The notes beneath the pieces were generated by a model, which saw only the letters and a list, made by a program, of their open reading frames with translations, ran no database searches and was not told where the DNA came from. From Molossus alvarezi (lineage: Eukaryota > Chordata > Mammalia > Chiroptera > Molossidae), in contig CM073886.1 in NCBI GenBank assembly GCA_037176705.1, forward strand, positions 6,758,001-6,822,000: a DNA stretch of 64,000 bases. Direction: 5' to 3'. A program made the position numbers and the translations under genes. Shown piece by piece: positions 56,536-64,000 of this stretch; position 1 is the first letter of the stretch; the number at the start of each line of letters is the position of its first letter.

Positions 56536-57519
56536 TCAGGCCGCGTCCGCCATAGTTCCTGGCTCGGAGGTGTCGGCGGCTCCTGGTGAGGGTCCGAGAG
56601 CGGCAGCGGGGCAGTGCTAAAAGGGAGCCGTTGTCGTCGCCCGGCGGTTTCCGGGCGTGTTCTCGCCATTCTGGGCCTAGAGGCGACGGCAGCGGAAGAC
56701 GAGAGAAGCGCGGAGCACTCGGCGAGAGGAAGCGTCAGGGAGCCTCGGCGGCGGCGCCCGGGTCCGCGAAGCCCCCCGGCCGCCGGCGGGGCCCGGGGTG
56801 GTGAGGCAGCGCCTGGAGGCCCAGCGGAGGCCTGGTGCCGGCTTGGCGGCGGCGGCGGCGGCGGGGCGGCGGCGGCGGCGTCGGCCTGCGGAAGGCCTCT
56901 CCTCCGCCGACCGCGCGTTTGGGCCTAGGCCGCGGTGCCGCTGTGGCCGCCGGGGAGCCGGCGCCAGGGCTTGTGTGTGTGGGTGGCGGGCCTGGGCCTG
57001 GGGCAGCCGACGCCGCTCGTCCGGAAGCCAGGAGGAGGCGAGAGGCCGCTGGTGGACTGCGGGCCTAGGCCCTCCCCCCTCGGCCTTCTCCCGGGGCCCG
57101 GGTCACCCCAAAGCACGGAGAGAGCCACCGGGAGGTGCGGCCGCACTATGGACCCCTGACCCCGCGGGGTCACTCGGACTTTAACGTGTGGACTGACCGC
57201 TACTGACTGCACTGCCGGCCCTTAGCATGAGCGAGGGGCACCCAGCCGGGTGACACGGTGCCCGTTGGCGGATTCTCCATTTCCCTGTCCCCGTCCTCGT
57301 CCGCCTTCTTGCACATGAAGTGATTGAGTACCGGGGTTCTGGAGTATTGTTTTTACGAACCCCTGCTTGTGGTTGGGGGGTATTTAATCCGAGGCCTTAG
57401 GGCCCTTCCGTGTCTTTGAGTGTTTTGTGTGTGTAAATATTCTGCTCTTACGTTTATAAATATACATATATTGAGCGTGTCCACGTCTCCTCGCTGAACT
57501 TTAGGAGTCCTTTGGCACC
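56536..57519 (+). other. RBBP6: RBBP6 5' leader (untranslated, GC-rich)
   Basis: About 980 nt between the inferred start and ATG. It contains a (GGC)n tract at 56845-56880 and three short upstream ORFs (57148-57159, 57227-57253, 57315-57323). No splice donor/acceptor pair is evident in it, so exon 1 is probably contiguous with the coding start. The open frames on both strands here reflect GC richness, not genes. Confidence 0.75.
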
Positions 57520-57685
57520 ATGTCCTGTGTGCATTATAAATTCTCTTCCAAACGCAACTATGATACCGTCACCTTTGATGGGCTGCACATCTCCCTCTGC
57601 GACTTAAAGAAGCAGATCATGGGGAGAGAGAAGCTGAAAGCTACCGACTCCGACCTGCAGATCACCAACGCGCAGACCAAGGAAG
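57520..57685 (+). CDS. RBBP6: RBBP6, coding exon 1 (start of DWNN domain)
   Basis: RBBP6 is a nuclear RING-type E3 ubiquitin ligase and a component of the pre-mRNA cleavage/polyadenylation machinery (the Mpe1 homologue). It binds p53 and pRb and supports MDM2-driven p53 turnover. This exon gives residues 1-55, MSCVHYKFSSKRNY through AQTKE, which is the N-terminal part of the ubiquitin-like DWNN domain. The start is the ATG at 57520, with A at -3 (caccATG) and no longer frame upstream. The exon ends in GAAG before GTAAGA at 57686, phase 1. Later zinc-knuckle, RING and SR-rich parts lie beyond the window. Compared with the human protein as I remember it, Arg12, Thr42 and Ser44 differ. Confidence 0.96.
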
Positions 57686-60600
57686 GTAAGAGCCACACGG
57701 ACGGCGGTCGGTGCCGGGTGAAGACGGGCCGAGCTGCGAGGCTCCTGGCAGAAGACTAACCGCCATTATGGCTCCAGTGGGACTTTATGACGCTTCCGAT
57801 ACACCCGGCGGCAGCCAGGGGCGGCAGCCTCGGCCTTGGCGTTGAACTGGCTCTGATTTCTGCATACGTGGGTCATGTGTAACAAGCTAGTCCGCAAAGC
57901 CTGGTTACTCCTCAAATGTCTGAAAAGGAAGGTTTGGGGGGGCGGGTTCTCGGGGTGCGTGCGTGCTTGCTAGTGGCCTTTTCTACCTTTTCATCCGAAG
58001 CAGGGGAGGGGAACACGTGCAAGCTTCTGTGTTGAAAAGCAGCCGAGATAATTCTCTGTCTTGCTAACCTAACGGCGTTTTGGGGTTTACTGGCAAGTTT
58101 TATGTCCTGCCTGCCTGCCTGTCTGTCTGTCAGCGTTAATGTCGGAGTTGTCTGTGCTGTGAGAAAGGAGCCTCACTTGAATATTTTTGAGGACTTAATC
58201 CAGCCAGTCTTCAATGTTGGAGTTGCTTTTGGAACTTGGTATGTTCTGAGGTGTAACCACATTTGTGTGTCAATCTCAGAACTCGTAATACAGTAATTAA
58301 GTAGTTGAGCTCTTTGTTGATGTTTATGAAATATCAAAAGTAGAGACTTTTGAAGAAAGTACTGATAGTTGATACTAGGATACTGGAAAACAGTAGGCTG
58401 CTGCTATGTGAGTACCAGTAACCACTGATTGTACTCTTCTTTTTAAATGCATTTTGTAATATTGAGAATTTAATAGTAGGTATGAAAACGTGACAAATGA
58501 CCCTTTCAGATGCTGACTCAACTAGTCTTGGTTTCTTTTTTTCGGTATTGTAATGCTTATCTGTAGTTTTCAGTTGGTCAGTCTTTTGGAGCTTTATCAT
58601 TGGCATGAGAAGAAATAAATAACTTATAATTAGGGTAGGGTTTTTCTTGATTACTAAATTTGGTTTATGGTTATGTGTGGTTGTTTTATCACAATTGGGG
58701 GGATCTCCCACTTCTAGCCTGTTTGGTAGAGTATGTCTGGTTATGTAAAAGGGTTGTTTTCCATTTACATTCAGACATAAATGTGATCGTGTTGTTAGGG
58801 AACAGCAGTGTACTGACAGTCATGACTCAAATATTAAGAAAGAATTTTATTTATTCACAGGACAGTATGTGGAAGAATATTCTTCCCTTCCCCACTTTTA
58901 AAAAAAGTTTCAAACCTAAGGGACACTCCACGTGAGGCTGTAGTAATTGTAATTATGTGTAGCGTCTCTGTACTTAAGGAGAGGAAAAATTGGTGGTCAT
59001 GAACGTTTGAGAAACAGCCTTTAAAGATATTGTTCAAGAAACTACCTTAAGGGAAACACTGTTTCTTTAAGGCCACCAAAAGCATTCCTTAAGTATTATA
59101 GGCACGCTTAACAAAACAGGTGAATTTATATGAATGAAAGACAATGGAATCAGAGAATATTAAGGTAAATTTAATAATTTGGAACTAGACTTGGTCCATC
59201 TTTTCCACCTAATAATTGAATACTACTATGTTAGACCAAATTAATTTGATAAAGTAAGGTCGATGGAATTCTTATTCAAAATTTAAGAGTTTTGTGGCAT
59301 GTTATTTTTTTCTAAACCAGGAAATAATGTGGAATATTATTTTGATAAACCCCGAAGGACAGGGAAATGCTTTCTTTGCCCAGCAGCATATTTATTTTAT
59401 ATATTTGTATGGACTGTCCTTATTGGAGAGAGCTTTGATATTAGGTTGGTTAAGAGAAGGAGCTTCAGGCGAGAAAGTGCATTATTTGCGATCCTCAAAT
59501 TAGGGGAGAAATACTATATTGCAGAGAATAGTCACTTAATGAATTTTATTGTCACAAGGCAACTGAGAGTGCCACTTGGTTTTAGCACAATCCAGTGAAT
59601 TAAAGAATACAAAATAAATGTTTATAGCTTCATAGTTAAGAGATTGCTTAGGAGAGAATGCTGAACTGGATCATCACTAGTTTGTTTGAATTAATGTTTA
59701 AATTGCCTAATCTGTCTATGCTTCGGACCCTTAAATATTGATTAGATTAAAGTGCTTGGCTCAGAATTTCGTGTTTTAGATTTAAGACTTCTACTTCTTT
59801 ATTTCTAGACTACATTTCAAAATAAATCCACAATGATCATTTCATGTTTTTCCTATGTAACTTAATTATATTAACTTGTTTACCTACATTTCTGCACCAC
59901 CACCACCATCCTGAAAAAACAGCCTTCATTTTGAAGTTAGTGTGAAAGAATTTCGAAGCTGAGGGTGAAATATTTTTAAAATGCTCTTATTACATCTTTC
60001 TCCGTTTCTCACATACATCTTGTTTTTCATTCTGTCCATGGTCTGCATATGCTTTGGGATAAAAAAATTATACTGGTCTTTTGAAGTTAACAGGCTACTT
60101 ATTGAAGAGGTATTTAAAGGTAAAAAAATCATCGCTGTACAGGTACATCAAAATTAAAGGTCAATTAGCGCATCTGGTTTGGGGAGGCACCTATCTTTTA
60201 GTGTGACACAGCACTGTACTGATTAAATTGATTGTCATGGAAAGCTACTCTGGACGCATTTGCTATTTTCCCTCATTAAACACTTTTGAGAGTTGTTACA
60301 TGTTCAGAAACTGTCAGGTGTTTGACACCAAGTTTTGATTCTAGAATTTGCTTTTTAAAAATTCCCCTTCTCTGTTCCTAATATTTCTTACTCAGCTTGC
60401 TTCGGATCTGGGACTGTCATAAACTACCCAAGATGATAGGCTTACATTGGTATTCCTGGATCTAGGAAATTGCATCACTCTAACTGAATACCTGTGAGAT
60501 ACAGCCTACTTCTTGAAAATACACTGAAAAGACCCTTTTCCTGAACAACTTAGTTCATAACAAGAACTATTAATATTACTATGATTAAAAATAATAGAAG

Positions 60601-60767
60601 TGATATGTGTGTATATATTTATATACATACAAAATGCTTAGATATGTGACAAACATGAAATAATTGGAAGTCAGTCACCTGATGCCGAGTAACTTAAATG
60701 AAACAAGTAAACTCATAACCTTATCAGAGTAAACCCTAATGTCTGATTGTATGATTAAAGGAGATAG

Positions 60768-60868
60768 GCCCTGGCCGGTTTGGCTCAGCCATTGGAGTGT
60801 CAGCCTGTGGACCAGAGAGTCCCGGGTTCGATTCCCACTAGGGGCACATACCAAAAAAAAAAAAAAAA
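60768..60868 (+). mobile_element. Short SINE: tRNA-like head plus poly(A) only
   Basis: GCCCTGGCCGGTTTGGCTCAG, box B GGGTTCGATTCCC, 'actaggggcacatacc' and then A17. Flanks aaaggagata (60757-60766) and aaaggagat (about 60867-60875). Lies in RBBP6 intron 1. Confidence 0.92.
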
Positions 60869-61079
60869 AGGAGATGGGTACGTTTTTACATCTATCTCCA
60901 TGTAGTGGATTATTACTCTTTTTGGTAATTTTACAAGTTCCTTATCAATTCTTTACCATGGTTAAATTCATTGGTCCATTTACTTTAATAATAGTTAAAA
61001 GAGTAGAAAAATTGAATCCACTCACCTTCCCCATTTGTCTTTTCAGAAAATGAATCACTGTTCATCTAGTCACTTAAAC

Positions 61080-61720
61080 CAGGAACCCAGAAATTCGTGC
61101 CCAATTCCTGTTTCTCCTTCACCCCCTAACCCCAGTTCAGTTTATCCACAAACCTTAGCTTTTCTGCCTCAAACATTCTGACTCCATTTCTCTCATATCC
61201 CAGCACAGGCCATCATTATCTCCTACCTGGACTGCACAGCAGCTGCCATATTAGTCTGTTTTTACCTTTATTTCTCTGTGGGTGTATGCTCCACTTAGAT
61301 GCCAGAGTTACTGCTTTTTGGTTTTGTTTTGTTTTGTTTTGTACGTGCCCCTAGTGGGAACCGAACCCAGGACTCTCTGGTCCGCAGGCTGACGCTCCAA
61401 CCGCTGAGCCAAACCGGCCAGGGCTCATTTTTTGTTTTTAACATATATAAAAATGTCATTATTTGTATTTAAAGCCTTTCAGTGACTTTCTGTTGTACTT
61501 AGAAACAAAATGTAAATCTATGTATGATCAGTACCTGTCTACCTGTATTTCACATCATTTCATTTTCTTCAGCTATTTCGTCTTTTTTTTTTCTCTCGCT
61601 TGTATCTCTGTAACACTCTTTGTCTAGACTTTGCACATCTGTCTGACTTCTCAGTCTTTAAGTCTCAAATGTCAGTTCCTTCCTTGAATCAGCATTCTGT
61701 TCAAAGTTGTATTCTACTTA
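61080..61720 (+). repeat. L2-like LINE sequence split by a short SINE
   Basis: 'atcattatctcctacctggactgcacagcagctgcc' before the SINE, and 'aaagcctttcagtgactttctgttgtacttag' and 'tctgacttctcagtctttaagtctcaaatgtcag' after it, follow L2 order. Assigned from recalled consensus. Confidence 0.55.
61322..61424 (-). mobile_element. Short SINE: tRNA-like head plus poly(A)-type tail
   Basis: On the minus strand: GCCCTGGCCGGTTTGGCTCAG, box B TGGGTTCGGTTCCC, 'actaggggcacgtac', then a tail of AAAAC repeats. Lacks the type A body. In intron 1, opposite in orientation to the copy at 60768. Confidence 0.9.
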
Positions 61721-62165
61721 ATTTCTGTTACAAAACCCTTTTTCTGTGTTCAAAACATGTCAATTTAATTTTTTAGTCTTCCCCCCCCACCAGTAGTACA
61801 TATGTTTAGGGGCTAGGAAAGACAGAATTTTTTTGTTATAAATGACAACTTTTTTCATAGTTCAGATGTTCAGCATTACTGGCTAAATTAACTAAAATTT
61901 GGGGTTCCACAAAATGAAAGTGCCAGGGCCAAGAACCAGCTGACTGTTTGGTGTCCTTTGAAGAGAAGTTACTTACAGCTTTGGATATTTATTCTGACAG
62001 TATCAGTAATCTAGATGCAAGGAACATGTCCTAAATATTAATGCTTTTTTATATTTAAATTTATTTCCCATAAAATTCATGTTTGGTTGAAGTTCTCTAA
62101 TTCTTGAGAACTGTAACTTACCCAACTCTCCAAATAGAAATTCAATTCTATCATTTCATTTACAG

Positions 62166-62265
62166 AATATACTGATGATAATGCTCTAATTCCTAAGAAT
62201 TCATCTGTAATTGTTAGAAGAATTCCTATTGGAGGTGTTAAATCTACAAGCAAGACGTATGTTAT
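62166..62265 (+). CDS. RBBP6: RBBP6, coding exon 2 (end of DWNN domain)
   Basis: Follows acceptor TTTACAG; donor GTAAGT at 62266. Joined to exon 1 in phase 1 it encodes residues 56-88 (EYTDDNALIPKNSSVIVRR then IPIGGVKSTSKTYV), the C-terminal strands of the ubiquitin-like DWNN fold. It ends phase 2. Translation is identical to the human protein as I remember it. Exon 3 is not seen in the remaining 1.7 kb. Confidence 0.95.
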
Positions 62266-62754
62266 GTAAGTATCAAGTTTCATGTATTTAAATTCTTAAA
62301 ATAATAGAATTTTTTTGTTTGAGAAAGAACCAGGGGTATTTTAGAACCAAACTCATTATTTGACCCTAATGAATATATCTCCTCAATCCTTAAAACTGTG
62401 AGGACGGGTTTGTTTTTTCCTGATTTCTTCCCCACAAGTACGTCAACTTAACCAGTAGTTGGGAGTAAGTGCTTTTAGGAAGAATTTTTGCTGTATATTA
62501 GATAGTATTTAGAAAGACAATACAGTGATGTCCAAATAGTGAACAAATATTTCTGTGCCCTTCTTTGATTTTATTTGCCTCTACACTTTCTTTTTTTCCC
62601 CTGCTGTTAAAGTATGTATGTAAGTTTTTTAAGAGAGCTGTCCTGAATATTTTGACAGCGTCGAGAGTATTCAGTAATGCTGACATTTGCTCCTCATCAA
62701 AAGGGGTTTTGTTGGGAGGCTAGAGAGTTTATAGGATTTATGAGCAGACACTGG

Positions 62755-62895
62755 GATCAGACTTAGGTTTGATTTCACTTACTGCTTCACACTAATTGTG
62801 TGGCTTTGGTTAAGTTACCTAAAGTCTGTGCCTTAGAGTCCTCAAAATGAAATAGGGATATGAATAAACAGTGCCTGGTCCATGGCAAATGGCCA
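62755..62895 (+). repeat. MIR element
   Basis: 'ggtttgatttcacttactgc', 'attgtgtggctttggttaagttacc' and 'aataaacagtgcctggtccatgg' in MIR order. Confidence 0.7.
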
Positions 62896-63067
62896 TTATT
62901 GGAGTAAGAAGACAGTAGTATCTTAGGACTAGTCTAGAGCTTAAGAAATTCAGCAAAGGGGGCAGGATTAACGTTTTGTATCTTTAACTTTCTATGCTTT
63001 CTTGCAATTTAAACGGTGATAGCAGAATTATAATATGTGAAAAGGGCGGCCGCAACTTAGACTATTT

Positions 63068-63281
63068 TTAAGATTGTTTAAAAATTGATTTTTAAAGAGA
63101 GAGGAAGGTAGAGGGAGAGAGAGAGAGAGAGAGAGAAATGTCTATCCACTGCCTCCTGCACCTCTTGTACCAGGGATCAAGCCTGAAACCTGGGCATGTG
63201 CCCTGGCTGGGAATTGAACCGGCAACCTTTCAGTGCACCAGACAACACCCAACCAACTTTGCCACACTGGCCAGGGCACAA
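63068..63281 (-). mobile_element. Ves SINE, type B
   Basis: Minus-strand copy with 'gccctggccagtgtggcaaag' head and a GA run. Duplication caacttagactattt (63053-63067) versus caacatagactattt (63282-63296). Confidence 0.92.
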
Positions 63282-64000
63282 CAACATAGACTATTTAAAG
63301 GGTAGTGATTTTCCTTTAGAAGTTAAATAGCCTTATTTAAAGTTTTGGCAAATTCTGCTTTTGATTAATGAAAAATTCTAGAATTTGCCAATTTGTTAGT
63401 CCTAGGAAATAGAATGTGTTCTTTGAATTGAGGTACAGTCATTTCTTGGAGCCTTACCTTTGTGTGGACAAGTGTTCATTCTTATAGATTATTCTCATTG
63501 TTTGCTGTGAAGTTCTATTCCATATCTTAACATTTGGAGGTCCTTTTGTATAATATCTACTGTATAGAAACAACTTAAAAAGCTGAATACTTTTTTTTTC
63601 TTTTTGGCTGTCAATACCAAGTGAACACTGTACTTTTAATGTAATTGTAAAAAATTATAAGAAAAAAATTAATTCTTAGAATCTAGTATGAAATTACACT
63701 TTAATTTACCAAGTACCTTTTAAAAACATTGAGTTTCAGATTTTTTTGTTATTCAAAAACTCTTGGGGAATTATTTGAAGTACATGGGGAAATAAGTTGG
63801 ATGTTAGAGAACTGCATGTTAATTTACTATGGATATGACTTCCTTTCTAATGCCTTTGAGCAAATATTAGAACATGAAGACTTTATTTTCTCAGGACTTC
63901 CAAATAATACACAAACTTAGAAATTTCTTTCAGTACAGTCTGAATTTCTGTATAGTCAGGACAGCATAAATTTAAACTAAAACTAAGCATTCAAAGGCTA

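Larger units (their letters stand above)
57686..62165 (+). other. RBBP6: RBBP6 intron 1
   Basis: 4,480 bp between donor GTAAGA (57686) and acceptor TTTACAG (ending 62165). It is AT-rich after the first kilobase. It carries short SINEs at 60768 (+) and 61322 (-) and L2-like sequence at 61080-61720. No other gene is seen. The exon 1 frame runs on 24 codons into the intron before TAA at 57757, so intron retention would truncate the product. Confidence 0.85.
62266..64000 (+). other. RBBP6: RBBP6 intron 2 (partial)
   Basis: Starts with GTAAGT and runs off the window. Contains a MIR and a Ves SINE. No further RBBP6 exon was recognised on reading the plus strand. Confidence 0.8.

Noticed and set aside
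56334..57212. Several long open frames on both strands in the RBBP6 leader
   Set aside because: GC-rich CpG-island sequence gives long chance frames. They overlap each other, and the leader position explains them.
57520..57759. 79-residue protein from the open frame
   Set aside because: Only residues 1-55 are exon; the rest reads through the GTAAGA donor into the intron.
1764..63281. tRNA genes at SINE heads
   Set aside because: The heads have box A and B but not a full cloverleaf, and continue into SINE bodies or poly(A) with TSDs. They are SINEs, not tRNA genes.

Overview
This window looks like nuclear DNA from a bat, most likely a yangochiropteran. More than 30 copies of tRNA-derived Ves-type SINEs are present on both strands, many with their own target-site duplications (TSDs). 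Laurasiatherian-type L1 elements are also present. The only active protein-coding gene I can support is the 5' end of RBBP6, on the + strand from about 56.5 kb to beyond the right edge. In human, RBBP6 lies in 16p12.1 beyond the long gene-poor interval downstream of CACNG3 (established knowledge). Positions 1-56 kb are therefore probably the orthologous intergenic interval (inference). I recognise no recent DNA transposon of the kind abundant in Myotis-like vespertilionids, so the family within the bats stays open.

Layout. 1-6.5 kb: SINEs, an L2 tail and an antisense MaLR LTR, each broken by SINEs. 6.5-12.3 kb: a near full-length L1 (5' UTR, ORF1, ORF2, 3' UTR, A-rich tail) with a 16-bp TSD. 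ORF1 has one premature stop; ORF2 has many lesions. 13.7-14.6 kb: antisense solo LTR with a 4-bp duplication. 16.6-17.6 kb: old MER and L1M pieces. 18.0-18.8 kb: ferritin light-chain processed pseudogene (minus) next to a G-rich tract. 19.3-31 kb: SINEs, MIRs, a Tigger-like transposon and truncated L1 tails in mostly unassigned sequence. 32.2-35.6 kb: an L1 3' half broken by three SINEs and by another L1. 36.4-37.0 kb: cyclophilin A processed pseudogene. 39-40.3 kb: decayed ERV-L-like pol relic. 40.4-42 kb: old L1 tails. 42.5 kb: a 42-bp minisatellite. 43-49 kb: MIR, L2 and L1M relics. 49.3 kb: MER2-like transposon. 50-53 kb: an L1-derived element in which ORF1 runs straight into an L1 3' end, as in half-L1 (HAL1) elements. 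55.1-55.9 kb: probable + strand solo LTR. 56.3-57.3 kb: CpG-island promoter and long GC-rich 5' leader of RBBP6. 57.52 kb: coding exon 1; 62.17 kb: coding exon 2; the rest is intron.

The RBBP6 exons encode the start of the ubiquitin-like DWNN domain of an E3 ubiquitin ligase and mRNA 3'-processing factor. Almost all other ORFs are L1 fragments, pseudogene remnants or chance frames in repeats. The observations most worth following are a recurrent short SINE made only of the tRNA head plus poly(A), the half-L1 structure, and a 13-bp-arm palindrome around an E-box in the RBBP6 promoter. I see no new multi-gene system.
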